64,000 bases of DNA from Clostridium folliculivorans (GCF_024341905.1 NZ_BQXY01000003.1:62001-126000); one strand, 5' to 3'. Counted from the first letter of the stretch, positions 43,216-53,562 are shown. Notes: generated from the sequence alone by a model not told the origin. A program made the numbers and translations.

Positions 43216-44412
43216 TTATTCAAATCTTAAAGCTTCAATTGGATTTAACTTAGATGCTTTACTTGCTGGGTAAATTCCGAATATTATACCTACTGCTAAT
43301 GAAAATACAAATGCAGCTATTACAATATTATTAGAAATCAACACTGTAGTTGAGAAGAATTTTTCCGCAACATAACCACCTAAATATCCTACAAGTACCC
43401 CTAGTATTCCACCGAATCCACTTACACTTGCTGCTTCGATAAGGAATTGTAGAAGTATTGTCCTTCTTTTTGCTCCAATAGCTTTTCTAGTACCAATTTC
43501 TCTAGTTCTTTCAATTACTGATACAAGCATTATGTTCATGATACCAATACCACCAACTACAAGAGATATTGCTGCTATTCCTGCAAGCATTGTAGTTAAG
43601 CTCTTATTTGTTGAGTTTGCAGTATCTAATATACTTGTTTGGTTCATGATTCTGTAGTAATTTCTTGTAGTATTACTGTTGCTTGTTGAGCTATTTAATT
43701 TATATTTTTTATTTAAGAACAGCTGCAAATATGCCATAGCTGTGTCAACCTTTTCCTTACTTTCTGCTTCTATATAGAAAGTCTTTGGGTTTGCACTCTT
43801 TAATAGTCTTTCACCAGTTGTTAATGGAACTATTATTCTATCATCACTTGAACCTGCTGCTGAAGTTCCTTCAGATTGTAGCAATCCTACTATTGTAAAT
43901 TCAATACCATTTACATACATTGTTTTACCAACAACATTTGTAGTGCTGAATAAAGTCTGAGCAGTTTCACTTCCTATTACAAGAACATTGTATCTATTAT
44001 CAATATCCCTTTGTTCTATAAATCTACCAGCACTAATTGAAAGCTTTCTTATCTCAGTATAATTTGGAGTTGATCCTTCTAAAGTAGTTGTACTTGAAAC
44101 ATCTCCATTTTTTACATTTACACTACTTGTTATTTGAGGTGCAATTTCTTTAACTCCAGGCTTTGTTTTAAGATCAGCTAACTCTTCAGTGGTGATTGTA
44201 GGTGTTCTATTACCAGTTATACTTACAGTTATAAGATTAGTTCCTAGTTTTTCTATCTGATCACTTACTTGCTTTTGAGTTCCTTGTCCCATTCCTACCA
44301 GTATAATAACTGAAGAGATACCTATTATTATCCCCAGCATTGTAAGAAAGGATCTAATCTTATTTTGCCAAACTGAAGTCAAAGCAATTTTTATAAGCTT
44401 TGTTAGTTTCAT
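43216..44412 (-). CDS. MacB-like ABC transporter permease
   Basis: The 398-residue permease has an N-terminal membrane helix (about 21-42, FLTMLGIIIGISSVIILVGM), an extracytoplasmic MacB core domain (about 45-265) and three C-terminal helices with the FtsX block VVGGIGIMNIMLVSVIERTREIGTRKAIGAK. This is the MacB/YknZ class of mechanotransmission transporters. In Gram-positives YknWXYZ-type exporters of this class give resistance to toxic peptides. The gene overlaps the ATPase gene by 4 bp and is third in an operon after a MacA/YknX-like adaptor. Confidence 0.92.
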   Translation of the reverse strand: MKLTKLIKIALTSVWQNKIRSFLTMLGIIIGISSVIILVGMGQGTQKQVSDQIEKLGTNLITVSITGNRTPTITTEELADLKTKPGVKEIAPQITSSVNVKNGDVSSTTTLEGSTPNYTEIRKLSISAGRFIEQRDIDNRYNVLVIGSETAQTLFSTTNVVGKTMYVNGIEFTIVGLLQSEGTSAAGSSDDRIIVPLTTGERLLKSANPKTFYIEAESKEKVDTAMAYLQLFLNKKYKLNSSTSNSNTTRNYYRIMNQTSILDTANSTNKSLTTMLAGIAAISLVVGGIGIMNIMLVSVIERTREIGTRKAIGAKRRTILLQFLIEAASVSGFGGILGVLVGYLGGYVAEKFFSTTVLISNNIVIAAFVFSLAVGIIFGIYPASKASKLNPIEALRFE

Positions 44413-45122
44413 GCTCTCACCTCACTATCATTGAGCGTATCAGAGGTTATCATTCCATCTCTAACAGTTATAATTCTCTTAGCATGCGCTGCAATATCCA
44501 TATCATGAGTAATCATTACAATTGTATTGCCTTCATTATTAAGGTCTGTTAACATCTTAAGCACTTCTTTTCCGGTTTTACTATCAAGAGCTCCAGTTGG
44601 TTCATCCGCAAGAATCATTTGTGGTTCTGTAACTAATGCTCTTGCAATTGCAACTCTTTGCATTTGTCCTCCTGAAAGCTCAGATGGTTTATGTTTTAAA
44701 TGACTTGTAAGACCAACCTTCTCAATGGCTTCTCTTACCTTTTCTTTAGTTTTCCCGTTAGGATATCCTAGATATAATAGCGGCAATTCAACATTTTCAT
44801 ATATATTTAACTTAGGAAGAAGATTATAATTTTGAAAAATAAAGCCGATTTTCTTATTTCTTATTTCTGCCAGCTTATTATCATTACATTTTGTATCTAG
44901 CCCATCTAAAATGTATTCTCCAGAGGTAGGTTGGTCTAAACATCCTATTAAATTCATAAGAGTAGACTTTCCCGCACCAGATGGTCCTACTATAGCTACA
45001 TATTCTCCCTTTGAAATAGTCAAATTTACATTACTTAGAGCTTTGAAGGTATTACTGCCCATTTTATATACCTTTTCAATCCCGGACATTTTTATTATCT
45101 CTTTATTTAAGTTCTCTTCCAT
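44409..45122 (-). CDS. MacB-like ABC transporter ATP-binding protein
   Basis: The 237-residue ATPase has Walker [10 protein letters not shown] (about 43-51), Q-loop [10 protein letters not shown], signature LSGGQMQR, Walker [13 protein letters not shown] and switch His MITHDMDIA. LolD/MacB class (YknY-like). In operon with the adaptor 25 bp upstream and the permease overlapping its end. Confidence 0.93.
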   Translation of the reverse strand: MEENLNKEIIKMSGIEKVYKMGSNTFKALSNVNLTISKGEYVAIVGPSGAGKSTLMNLIGCLDQPTSGEYILDGLDTKCNDNKLAEIRNKKIGFIFQNYNLLPKLNIYENVELPLLYLGYPNGKTKEKVREAIEKVGLTSHLKHKPSELSGGQMQRVAIARALVTEPQMILADEPTGALDSKTGKEVLKMLTDLNNEGNTIVMITHDMDIAAHAKRIITVRDGMITSDTLNDSEVRA

Positions 45123-45147
45123 AAATTGAATACCTCACTTATTTATA

Positions 45148-46557
45148 CTAGTTTTTACCACCAGTGCTGCTACCACTATTACTTCTTTGATATCCTTGTC
45201 CGCCTCCTGCGTTGCCACCGAAGCCTCCCATATTTCCACCGAAGCCTCCAAAACCTGAATTTTGACCACTTCTGTTATTGGTTGTTGTAGTTGTTGTTTG
45301 TGGTAATTGAACTAGAACTTTTTCTCCTTCTGTAACTCCGTCAGTAATCTCAACATAGTTTTCTGTTTCCATTCCTGTTTTAACTGCTATTAACTTTCCA
45401 CTGCTTGCAGTAGTTGTCATACCTCTTGTTCCATTTCCGTATCCTTGTGAATTTCTTTGACCATATCCACCATTTGAATTTTTTCCGTTAGTGGAATTAC
45501 CATTACTATTAGAATTTTGAGTGTTAGTTTCTTGAGATTGCTTACTTGAATTGCTTGTACTATTGTTGCTGTTGCTTTGTCCACTAGTTGCAGTGCTAGT
45601 ACTTTCAACTCTTACAAACTTTTGTCCGTTATTATCAACTAATGCTTCTGCAGGTATTACTAACGCATCTTGTTTACTTTCAACTGATATAGTTACATTT
45701 CCATTCATTCCAAGCTTAATTCCTGTTGGATCTTTTATTCCAACTACAACATCATAACTAGTAACGTTATTTGATGTAGTTCCAACTGCCGCAACTGTTT
45801 CAACTGTTCCTTCATAATTTTTGTCCTTTATCGCATCAAACTTCAAAGTAGCTGTTTGTCCAGCTTTTACCTTCTCGATATCAAGCTCGTCTACTGATAA
45901 CTTAATCTTAATTGAACTCATATCAACTATTGTTAACACACCACCAGATGAACTAGATGAACTAGAACTTGAAGAAGATCCTGAACTTGAGCCAGATCCA
46001 GAGCCAGAACCACCTGATTGACTACTATCACCGTTTGAAGCATTAACTGCTGTAACAATCCCTCCAATAGGAGCTTTTACTGTCATATTATTAAGATTTG
46101 TATATGCATCGTTTAGTTGACTTTGAGCATCAGAAATATTTAGTTTATCCATTGCAACCTTATTATCATCAACTTTTGTAGCGCTTTCATCACTGGTTAA
46201 AGTAAGATTTTGCTTAGCTAGGTTATTCTGTGCAGTAGTTACTGCTTTTCTTAAGGTATCACTATCGGATACAAATAACTTTTGTCCTGCAGTTACAGTG
46301 TCTCCTACTTTGACATTTAAATCTTTTATCGTTCCAGTATTATTTGCAGTTACTTGTTTTGTTACTGCAGCATAGGCAGTACCAGTACCTTGTACTGTAA
46401 CATTAAGATTCATCTTTCTAGCAGAAACAGTATAATATTGCACAGCTGAAGCTACAGTTTTCTTTGCAAAGAAAGTATTATATGCAAAATATCCACCTAC
46501 CCCTACAGCTATAACAATTATTCCTGCAACTATTCCTTTGATTACTCTACTTTTCAT
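45148..46557 (-). CDS. MacA/YknX-like efflux adaptor protein with low-complexity insertions
   Basis: The 469-residue adaptor has an N-terminal membrane anchor (about 5-28). Lipoyl halves flank a short helical hairpin (TGTIKDLNVKVGDTVTAGQ; MTVKAPIGGIVTAVNASNGD), and a barrel domain (ADELDIEKVKAGQTA-type region) and membrane-proximal domain follow. Three low-complexity tracts are unusual: a Ser/Gly tract inserted right after the second lipoyl half (about 178-205), a Ser/Asn/Gln tract (about 320-385) and a Gly/Phe/Asn/Gln-rich C-terminus (about 425-469). It probably couples the MacB-like pair to substrate outside the membrane. First gene of the three-gene export operon. Confidence 0.88.
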   Translation of the reverse strand: MKSRVIKGIVAGIIVIAVGVGGYFAYNTFFAKKTVASAVQYYTVSARKMNLNVTVQGTGTAYAAVTKQVTANNTGTIKDLNVKVGDTVTAGQKLFVSDSDTLRKAVTTAQNNLAKQNLTLTSDESATKVDDNKVAMDKLNISDAQSQLNDAYTNLNNMTVKAPIGGIVTAVNASNGDSSQSGGSGSGSGSSSGSSSSSSSSSSSGGVLTIVDMSSIKIKLSVDELDIEKVKAGQTATLKFDAIKDKNYEGTVETVAAVGTTSNNVTSYDVVVGIKDPTGIKLGMNGNVTISVESKQDALVIPAEALVDNNGQKFVRVESTSTATSGQSNSNNSTSNSSKQSQETNTQNSNSNGNSTNGKNSNGGYGQRNSQGYGNGTRGMTTTASSGKLIAVKTGMETENYVEITDGVTEGEKVLVQLPQTTTTTTNNRSGQNSGFGGFGGNMGGFGGNAGGGQGYQRSNSGSSTGGKN

Positions 46558-46704
46558 CTTAATCCTCCTATAAATATGGTTAATGATTTCAATCCCTTAA
46601 TTACACATTAAATTATTAGTGCTTTAACTCTTTATATTTGAATTATAGATGTAAATTACCGAAGTATTATCAAGGAATTGTGTGAAAATTATGTGATAAG
46701 CAAA
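46558..46704. other. Upstream region of the adaptor gene
   Basis: It should hold the promoter of the macA-macB-like operon, possibly controlled by the two-component system encoded at 46919-49152. I see no clear operator repeat. With the terminator at 46705-46749 and the tail to 46918 it makes a 361-bp gap without genes. Confidence 0.4.
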
Positions 46705-46749
46705 AAAGTAGCCTATATGTACTTTCAAATACTGATATAGGCTATCTTT
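46705..46749 (-). terminator. Terminator of the two-component system operon
   Basis: 14-15-nt arms (AAAGTAGCCTATAT and ATATAGGCTATCTTT) around a 16-nt loop are followed on the minus strand by TTTTTT. It separates the kinase gene from the adaptor operon. Confidence 0.75.
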
Positions 46750-46918
46750 AATATTTATTGTTAATTTTACTTAACATTGATATGTGAGTACCGCTAAAGC
46801 TTATGTTATCTAACTTTACTTTTTATTGCACCAAAGCTGCATAAACGATTATTTGTACTACGTTACAAAAGTTTGACAAATAAATACCACATAATTTCTC
46901 AATGTTGTAATACATTCT

Positions 46919-48466
46919 CTAAATAGAATCTTCATTTGCTAGTGGGAATTTAATAATAAAGCTTACTCCTTCATTCCTATTTACAGCTGATATTTCTCCA
47001 TGATAAAAATTGATTATCTTCTTGCAAATAGCTAATCCAAGACCAAAATTCCCTGTCTTATCCTTATATAAATTATCAAAAATACGATCCATATGAATCT
47101 TATCTATATTGGGACCATCATTATATATATCTAAAACAGCAAAGTTTCCTTCTCTCTTTAAACTAACTTTTATTTGCTCCTTAGCATATCTCAGCCCATT
47201 ATCTAAGATATTTTCTATTGCAACTTGTATTTTTTCTACATTTCCATAGATGCTAAGCTCATTTAGCTCTAAATTCCAATCAATTTCGCTCTTTATCACT
47301 TCAAATCTGTTTATTATATGAAGCATCATTCTTTGGAGGTTTATTTCTGTTTCTTCATTTGTGTTATTCATCACATAATCCAAAGTATTCAAATAAAGCA
47401 TTTGCTTAATCTTCTTCTCAAGGCTTATAGCTTCATCTCTTATTATTTCAGCAGTTTTCTCAACAGAGTCTATGTAAACTCCATCAATTATGGCATCGGC
47501 ATGACTCATAATAACCATAACTGGTGTTTTTAAATCGTGCGAAATACTTTGAAGGAAAAGCTTTTCTTCTCTATCTATTTTTTGAAGTTCTGTCTGCATT
47601 GTGTTCATAGAACTTACCAATCTTCCTATTTCATCTTCCGTCTTAACTTCAATTGGTTCTGTCCAATCCTTGTGGGATATCCTCTTTGTATATTCCTCAA
47701 GTTGCTTAAGTGGTTTAGCCAAATAGTTAGCTATAAGTTTTGCTGTAAAAAACCCTATTATTATAAATGTAAATCCGATAGATACAACAGTATATAGTAA
47801 AGAATTATCTTCCATACTTGGAGCATAAGAGACCAAATATTGCTTCTCTCCACTTGTACTTTCCTTAGAACTTACTATTATAAAATATTTCCTACCTTTA
47901 TAGTATTCCTTAAACTCTTTTTCAGAAATCTTATTACCTGATATAAAATTAGTCATCCACTTTTTAACATCTTGGTCGTTATAATCTTTCCCGAAACCAT
48001 TATCACCAGTAATAAAACTTACTATACCATGTATAACATCTTTATCATTCTTATATGCTGGAGGCACTTCACTCTGGCTAGGCATCATTGGCATTGAAGA
48101 TGGATCTTGAAGCTCATTCTTATTATTGCCATTGTTATTCGGAGATGTTATTTTCGGATATCCATTTGAATCAAAAACAATCTTCCAATTATCATCTGCA
48201 GTAACTAAAAAATGCTTACTTCCTTTTAAGTTTCCGAAACGGCCTAACCCTTCTGGTATACTTTTATTTAATACCATATCATGAGCAATCTTCAAATCTG
48301 CAATTACTGCATTTTCTCTGGTCCTTCTATAGGCAAAAATATACACTAAAGAGATGCTAAAGATTATTATTAAAATGAATGCGGTAAAGGTGGTCCATAT
48401 TCTCATAGTTAAGGATTTAAACTTAAACTTGTTAAATGAGTTTAATCTTAGTTTGAAATTTTTCAT
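46919..48466 (-). CDS. Sensor histidine kinase (HAMP type)
   Basis: The 515-residue kinase has membrane helices at about 20-45 and 225-248 with a roughly 180-residue extracellular sensor between them, including an Asn/Pro/Ser/Met-rich stretch near 110-140. A HAMP domain (LAKPLKQLEEYTKRIS, about 252-300) follows. The His box SISHDLKTPVMVIMSHAD, N box AIENILDNGLRYAKE and G boxes DIYNDGP and FGLGLAICKKI complete the catalytic part. It is coupled to the response regulator upstream (4-bp overlap). Location next to a MacAB-like exporter suggests that operon is its target; this is inference. Confidence 0.9.
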   Translation of the reverse strand: MKNFKLRLNSFNKFKFKSLTMRIWTTFTAFILIIIFSISLVYIFAYRRTRENAVIADLKIAHDMVLNKSIPEGLGRFGNLKGSKHFLVTADDNWKIVFDSNGYPKITSPNNNGNNKNELQDPSSMPMMPSQSEVPPAYKNDKDVIHGIVSFITGDNGFGKDYNDQDVKKWMTNFISGNKISEKEFKEYYKGRKYFIIVSSKESTSGEKQYLVSYAPSMEDNSLLYTVVSIGFTFIIIGFFTAKLIANYLAKPLKQLEEYTKRISHKDWTEPIEVKTEDEIGRLVSSMNTMQTELQKIDREEKLFLQSISHDLKTPVMVIMSHADAIIDGVYIDSVEKTAEIIRDEAISLEKKIKQMLYLNTLDYVMNNTNEETEINLQRMMLHIINRFEVIKSEIDWNLELNELSIYGNVEKIQVAIENILDNGLRYAKEQIKVSLKREGNFAVLDIYNDGPNIDKIHMDRIFDNLYKDKTGNFGLGLAICKKIINFYHGEISAVNRNEGVSFIIKFPLANEDSI

Positions 48467-49152
48467 GATTTGTATACCAATTTATAACCACAGCCATATA
48501 TGGTTTCTATGCTTAAACTTAAAACCTTTCTTCTAAGTCTTCTTATAGTATCATCAACAACTCTATCTGATCCAAAATAGTCGTCTCCCCATACATGGTC
48601 AAGAATTTGATCCCTTGATAGAAGAGCATTTTTATTTTCAACTAAATACACTAATAATTCAAATTCCTTGTTTGTAAGCTGAATTTCCTCATCCTCTAAG
48701 AATACAGTCCTTTGTCTTTTACTTATTTTATACTCACCAATCTTTAAAAGTACATCTTGAACATCAGTGCTTTCTTTGCCGTACACTCTTTCAATTAATC
48801 TGTTAGTTCTTATTACTAGCTCTCTTGGTAAGAAAGGTTTAGAAAGGTAGTCATCACTTCCCATTTCAAGACCTACAACTCTATCAAGCTCTTCATTTCT
48901 AGCAGACATAAATATAACCGGAGTAGTCTTATCATTTGCTTTTATAGATTGTATCAACTCATAACCATCAATATCTGGAAGCATTATGTCTAGTATCCAT
49001 ACATCAGGTTTATCTTTTATTCTTTCCATAGCAGATAATCCATCCGAAAAGGTAGTCACTGTGTATCCTTCCCTTTTTAAATATTTTTCTAACAAAAGAT
49101 TTAAACTCTTTTCATCTTCTACTAGATACAATGTCTTATCCATTAATCTCAC
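48463..49152 (-). CDS. OmpR family response regulator
   Basis: The 229-residue protein has a receiver domain (LVEDEKSLN, phospho-acceptor Asp in VWILDIMLPDIDGYE, IFMSARN, YLSKPF) and an OmpR-type winged helix (about 130-228, DDTIRRLRRKVLSLS, TIYGCGYKLVYK). It partners the kinase encoded 3' of it. First gene of the pair. Likely targets are the adjacent export operon and itself. Confidence 0.93.
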   Translation of the reverse strand: MRLMDKTLYLVEDEKSLNLLLEKYLKREGYTVTTFSDGLSAMERIKDKPDVWILDIMLPDIDGYELIQSIKANDKTTPVIFMSARNEELDRVVGLEMGSDDYLSKPFLPRELVIRTNRLIERVYGKESTDVQDVLLKIGEYKISKRQRTVFLEDEEIQLTNKEFELLVYLVENKNALLSRDQILDHVWGDDYFGSDRVVDDTIRRLRRKVLSLSIETIYGCGYKLVYKS

Positions 49153-49366
49153 CTCAAATTATTTATCTTTCTTAGTTTAGTTATCTTATGTACTTATTTT
49201 ATCATACAACCTTAGAAACATTTTAGATAAATTGTGTGAACATTATGTGATAGAAAAAAATTATCTTTTAACAATATCTTTTAAAGTAATAATTCTATAA
49301 TTCCTTAGTATAACCCTTAAAGCAATGTATATATGTTTTCACTCACAAAAATACCATAATATCATT

Positions 49367-50104
49367 TTATTTCATTAAAAATCCATGTCTTTCTAAAAAT
49401 GCTTTCATATGAGGTCTTGGAATATTACTCATCATTCTTGCCATCATACCAGTCCAAGTATCAGCTCTCGCTCCCTTAGTTCTATCTAAATAATAACTCT
49501 TTATTCTCTCATCATATTCTTGTAATTTTTCTGAATCTCCTTCAGTTGTATAGCTATCCTTTTTAAACACAATTCCTATTGGAAGCCTTTCTTTTATATC
49601 ATTGTCTTCATCTGGGTATCCAAGACACATACCGAATAGTGGATAAACATTCATTGGAATATTTAAAAGCTCCGATATCTCATCAGGGTTGTTTCTTATC
49701 CCTCCTATATATACACCACCAAGCCCAAGTGATTCAGCAGCAACCATAACATTTTGTGCTACTAATGCTGTATCAACAGTAGCTATTATAAAGCTTTCTG
49801 TATAACCTTCTTTCATCTCAGCACCATTCATCTCACAGGCAATTTTATGACGATTTAAATCTGCACAAAAAACTAAAAAGAGAGGACATTCTTCTATATA
49901 TTTTTGATTTCCACCTAGCTTTGCAATCTTTGCTCTTTTTTCTTTATCTTCTATACTTATAATAGTGTATGCCTGTATGAAGCTTGAAGTAGATGCACTC
50001 TGAGCAGCCTCGATTATACTTACTATTTTTTCTTGCTCAATAGCTTTATCCTTATACTTTCTTACAGATTTGTGCGCTTTTAATAAATTTATAACTTCAT
50101 TCAT
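49367..50104 (-). CDS. NfsA-like nitroreductase (NADPH-dependent FMN oxidoreductase)
   Basis: The 245-residue nitroreductase-fold flavoprotein begins with the FMN phosphate-binding HKSVRKYKD block (11-19). AAQSASTSSFIQAYTII near 33-49 and SLGLGGVYIGGIRNNPDEISELLNIP near 125-150 follow, then the NfsA/FRP-type PLFGMCLGYPDE block. Members reduce nitroaromatics, quinones or free flavin using NADPH. The C-terminal arm (about 190-245) is that of the FRP/NfsA subgroup. Single gene. Confidence 0.9.
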   Translation of the reverse strand: MNEVINLLKAHKSVRKYKDKAIEQEKIVSIIEAAQSASTSSFIQAYTIISIEDKEKRAKIAKLGGNQKYIEECPLFLVFCADLNRHKIACEMNGAEMKEGYTESFIIATVDTALVAQNVMVAAESLGLGGVYIGGIRNNPDEISELLNIPMNVYPLFGMCLGYPDEDNDIKERLPIGIVFKKDSYTTEGDSEKLQEYDERIKSYYLDRTKGARADTWTGMMARMMSNIPRPHMKAFLERHGFLMK

Positions 50105-50303
50105 AATCCTATCTCCTTCTATTTAGTATTTTCTTATTTGCTTCAAATGTATATTGTCTTATTTTTCATAAAAAAAATATTTGTATTATAAAAATATTTT
50201 AATTTTACATGAGACTTCTAAATTTAATCTCAATTTAATTTCAACACAGTGATTAAATACATTCTAGCTTTACAAACAAGCAAATATTACTAGTCATAAG
50301 AAA

Positions 50304-50351
50304 AAAGCCACTTTTAGGGTTTCAGTATAGAAACCCTAATAAAGCAGCTTT
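50304..50351 (-). terminator. Terminator of the iscR-iscS-iscU-mnmA operon
   Basis: A GGGTTTC/GAAACCC core stem sits inside an outer AAAGCC/AGCTTT pairing. TTTTTTCTT follows on the minus strand. It overlaps the mnmA stop codon. Confidence 0.8.
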
Positions 50352-51426
50352 AAATTATCTTCTCTATTATTCCGCCTCCAACAACTAAATCTTCATCGTA
50401 GAAAACTACTGACTGTCCCTTAGTTATTGCTCTTTGCTTTTCTTTAAATGATACCACAACCCTACCATCCTCTAATGGTCTAATAGTTGCATCTGAAGCT
50501 TTTGCAGAATATCTTATCTTTGCTTTTACCTTTATCTCTTTATCTAAATTATCAAGAGTGATAAAGTTTAAGTCTTTTGCTATTAGGTCAGTTTTGAATA
50601 TATCTTCTTCTGGCCCTATTACAACTTCATTTCTTAAAGGATTAATATCAGTAACAAATACTGGTCTTCCAAGAGCTAACCCTAAGCCTTTTCTTTGACC
50701 AATAGTGTAATATACGATACCTTTATGCTTACCTAGTATATTTCCATTTTTGTCTACAAAGTTTCCTTGCTTAACCTTTCCTGGCTTCGCAAGCTTTATG
50801 TAACTTCCATGGTCATTATCAGGTATAAAACAGATTTCTTCACTGTCCTTTTTATTATGAACAGCAAGACCTATCTCCTTAGCTATTTCTCTTATTCTAT
50901 CCTTAGTGTATTCACCACAAGGCATTAAAGTATGAGAAAGCTGCTCTTGAGTTAGATTATACAATGCGTAAGTCTGATCTTTTCTATCATCTTCTGATCT
51001 TCTAAGCACGTATCTTCCATCTTCACTAGTTACAGTTGCATAATGGCCAGTTGCAACATATTCTGCACCTATAGCCCTAGCTTTCATTAGAAGTTCATCA
51101 AACTTTAAGTACTTATTGCAAGCTATGCAAGGGTTAGGAGTTTTTCCTTCTATGTATTCATCTACAAAGTAGTCAATTACTTTTTCTTTAAAAGAGTCTC
51201 TGAAATTCAATACATAAAAAGGTATGCCTATTCTGTCAGCCACTCTTCTAGCATCATCAACGGCAGAAAGAGAACAGCATCCGCCTTCTCTTTCTTCAAA
51301 TTCCTTATCCTCTTGCCATATTTGCATAGTGACACCTATAACATCATAGCCTTGTTCTTTTAAAAGATAAGCAGCAACGGAGCTATCAACCCCGCCGCTC
51401 ATACCTACTACTACTTTTTTCTTCAT
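50350..51426 (-). CDS. mnmA: tRNA-specific 2-thiouridylase MnmA
   Basis: The 358-residue enzyme (counted from the ATG at 51424-51426) has the PP-loop GMSGGVDSS at residues 8-16. A catalytic cysteine lies in NPCIACN (about 100) and the persulfide cysteine in [16 protein letters not shown] (about 198). It thiolates U34 of tRNA-Lys/Glu/Gln using sulfur delivered from IscS, encoded upstream in the same operon. Two in-frame ATGs further upstream (51444 and the 51468 extension) overlap iscU; the chosen start has GGAGA about 12 nt upstream and begins [11 protein letters not shown] as family members do. Confidence 0.94.
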   Translation of the reverse strand: MKKKVVVGMSGGVDSSVAAYLLKEQGYDVIGVTMQIWQEDKEFEEREGGCCSLSAVDDARRVADRIGIPFYVLNFRDSFKEKVIDYFVDEYIEGKTPNPCIACNKYLKFDELLMKARAIGAEYVATGHYATVTSEDGRYVLRRSEDDRKDQTYALYNLTQEQLSHTLMPCGEYTKDRIREIAKEIGLAVHNKKDSEEICFIPDNDHGSYIKLAKPGKVKQGNFVDKNGNILGKHKGIVYYTIGQRKGLGLALGRPVFVTDINPLRNEVVIGPEEDIFKTDLIAKDLNFITLDNLDKEIKVKAKIRYSAKASDATIRPLEDGRVVVSFKEKQRAITKGQSVVFYDEDLVVGGGIIEKII

Positions 51427-51433
51427 ATATTGA

Positions 51434-51862
51434 TTATTCTCCATGAACTTGGTCGTGGATATCGTCATGTTCTTCGTAATCCCATGCTTCTAATCCTTGA
51501 CTTATTCTGTAGTCATTAATTGCCTTATGTATAGCTTCTTCAGCTAATACTGAACAGTGCATCTTTACTGGTGGAAGTCCATCAAGAGCTTCTGCAACTG
51601 CTTTATTAGTTAATGTCCAAGCTTCTTCAAGAGTTTTTCCCATGATTAATTCTGTAGCCATGCTTGATGATGCTATAGCAGAACCACATCCATAAGTTTT
51701 GAACTTAACATCGCTTATTACATTATCTTCTACTTTTAAATATATCTTCATTATGTCTCCGCACTTAGCGTTTCCTACTTCTCCTACGCCGTTTGCATCA
51801 ACTATTTCCCCTACATTTCTTGGATTTCTAAAATGATCCATTACCTTTTCACTGTACATCAT
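51434..51862 (-). CDS. iscU: Iron-sulfur cluster scaffold protein IscU/NifU-type
   Basis: This 142-residue scaffold has three cluster cysteines: AKCGDIMK (about 33-40), [12 protein letters not shown] (about 57-68) and [12 protein letters not shown] (about 102-113). It begins [18 protein letters not shown], the typical IscU start. It assembles [2Fe-2S]/[4Fe-4S] clusters from sulfur donated by IscS, whose gene ends 2 bp upstream. The Asp in CGD supports the IscU/NifU class. Its C-terminus is extended with an acidic/histidine tail ([13 protein letters not shown]). Confidence 0.93.
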   Translation of the reverse strand: MMYSEKVMDHFRNPRNVGEIVDANGVGEVGNAKCGDIMKIYLKVEDNVISDVKFKTYGCGSAIASSSMATELIMGKTLEEAWTLTNKAVAEALDGLPPVKMHCSVLAEEAIHKAINDYRISQGLEAWDYEEHDDIHDQVHGE

Positions 51863-51864
51863 AA

Positions 51865-53049
51865 TTATTTAGCTCCCTTCTTTAGATGGTCTTCCCATAA
51901 TGGTGACATATCTCTTAATCTTTGTATAATTGGTGGTACTGCATTTATTACAAAATCTACATCTTCTTCAGTAGTTCCGTCTCCTAAAGATAATCTTAGT
52001 GAGCCGTGAGCAATTTCATGAGGAAGTCCTATAGCTAAAAGTACATGTGAAGGATCTAGTGATCCTGAAGTACAAGCACTTCCTGAAGATGCGCAAACAC
52101 CTTCAAAGTCTAGCATTAATAGTATAGATTCACCTTCTATAAATTCAAATATAATATTAGAATTACCAGCTAATCTGTTCTTTCCTCTTGGTCCGTTAAG
52201 TCTTGAATATGGAACTTTTAATAATCCATCTATTAACTTATCTCTTAATTTCTCAAGTCTTTCAGCATGTTCATCAATACTTGAAGTTGCAAGCTCAATT
52301 GCTTTTCCAAGACCAACTATTGCAGGTACATTTTCAGTTCCTGCTCTTCTTGCTCTCTCTTGACCACCACCGTGAACAAGATTGTCAATTCTTACACCTT
52401 TTCTTATATAAAGAGCACCTATTCCCTTAGGTCCATATATCTTATGACCAGCTAAGGATAATAAATCTATATTTAATTCTTTAACATTTATATGAACATT
52501 ACCAACAGCCTGAACAGCATCAGTATGGAATAATACTTTTCTTTCCTTACAAATCTGTCCAATCTCTTTTATTGGTTGAATTGTACCTATCTCATTGTTT
52601 GCAAACATGATAGAAACTAATATAGTCTTATCAGTTATTGCATTCTTTAAATCTTCTAAGTTTATGAAACCTTCACTATCTACATCCAGATATGTAACTT
52701 CAAAACCATGTTTTTCAAGATATTCACAAGCATGAAGTACTGCATGGTGTTCTATCTTTGTAGTTATTATGTGGTTTCCTTTTTTCTTATGGGCAAAAGC
52801 GATACCTTTTAGTGCCCAGTTATCTGCTTCTGAGCCACCACCAGTAAAGTAAACTTCATTTGAATCACAACCTAGGGCTTTAGCTACTCTATCTCTACCT
52901 AGATCTATAGCCATCTTAGTATCTCTTGATATACTATAGAATGATGAAGGATTGCCAAACTTTTCAGTAAAATAAGGCATCATCTCTTCTAAAACTTCTG
53001 GTTTAACATAAGTAGTAGCTGCATAGTCCATATACACAACTTTATTCAT
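51865..53049 (-). CDS. iscS: Cysteine desulfurase (IscS/NifS class)
   Basis: The 394-residue PLP enzyme has [16 protein letters not shown] (about 99-114), DAVQAVGN, the PLP lysine in [16 protein letters not shown] (about 204) and the active-site cysteine loop [12 protein letters not shown] (about 326-337). It removes sulfur from cysteine and passes it as persulfide to IscU for clusters and to MnmA for tRNA thiolation. It lies 19 bp downstream of the Rrf2-type regulator gene. Confidence 0.94.
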   Translation of the reverse strand: MNKVVYMDYAATTYVKPEVLEEMMPYFTEKFGNPSSFYSISRDTKMAIDLGRDRVAKALGCDSNEVYFTGGGSEADNWALKGIAFAHKKKGNHIITTKIEHHAVLHACEYLEKHGFEVTYLDVDSEGFINLEDLKNAITDKTILVSIMFANNEIGTIQPIKEIGQICKERKVLFHTDAVQAVGNVHINVKELNIDLLSLAGHKIYGPKGIGALYIRKGVRIDNLVHGGGQERARRAGTENVPAIVGLGKAIELATSSIDEHAERLEKLRDKLIDGLLKVPYSRLNGPRGKNRLAGNSNIIFEFIEGESILLMLDFEGVCASSGSACTSGSLDPSHVLLAIGLPHEIAHGSLRLSLGDGTTEEDVDFVINAVPPIIQRLRDMSPLWEDHLKKGAK

Positions 53050-53068
53050 TAACCTTCACTCCTATCAG

Positions 53069-53515
53069 CTATTTTTCAGCTATTTTGATGCTGTTTTGTC
53101 TGGCTTTTATGCCATTGTAATCATTAACGATATCCTGTAAAGTCACTGATTCCATTACGTCATCAATACTATTCTTTATTTTTTTCCATAACAGCGTTGT
53201 AGCACAACAATCTACATTGTCACAAGCTGTTCCATCTACGCATTCCGCGATTTCTATAGGGCCTTCCAATACATCCATAATATCTGCAACAGTTATATCC
53301 TTAGGTTCTTTGTTTAAAACGTAGCCACCTTGAGCTCCTCTAATACTCTTGATAAGCTTCGCCTTCCTCAAAGGACTAAAAAGCTGTTCTAAATAATATT
53401 CGGAAATACTTTGTCTTTCGGAAATGGTCTTAATGGATACGGGTGCTTCGCCATAATTAATGGCTAAGTCAACCATAGCCTTTACTCCATAACGTCCTTT
53501 GGTTGACAACTTCAT
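53069..53515 (-). CDS. iscR: Rrf2 family regulator (IscR-like)
   Basis: The protein is 148 residues from the ATG at 53513-53515 (AAGGGGTG upstream); a longer in-frame extension to 53572 crosses the promoter and is rejected. It begins MKLSTKGRYGVKAMVDLA with the Rrf2 winged helix (SIKTISERQSISEYYLEQLFSPLRKAKLIKSIRGAQGGY). A cysteine cluster follows (CVDGTACDNVDCC, about 99-111) that can ligate an iron-sulfur cluster. This is the feature of IscR and separates it from CymR, which lacks the cysteines. It probably senses cluster status and represses this isc-mnmA operon. Confidence 0.88.
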   Translation of the reverse strand: MKLSTKGRYGVKAMVDLAINYGEAPVSIKTISERQSISEYYLEQLFSPLRKAKLIKSIRGAQGGYVLNKEPKDITVADIMDVLEGPIEIAECVDGTACDNVDCCATTLLWKKIKNSIDDVMESVTLQDIVNDYNGIKARQNSIKIAEK

Positions 53516-53562
53516 ACTATCACCCCTTAATGTTGAGTAAAACACTAAACTTTCCATTTCAT

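Noticed and set aside
45821..46021. Plus-strand frame ending in a Glu/Asp/Pro-rich tail
   Set aside because: It is the complement of the Ser/Gly low-complexity tract in the adaptor gene; no ribosome-binding site.
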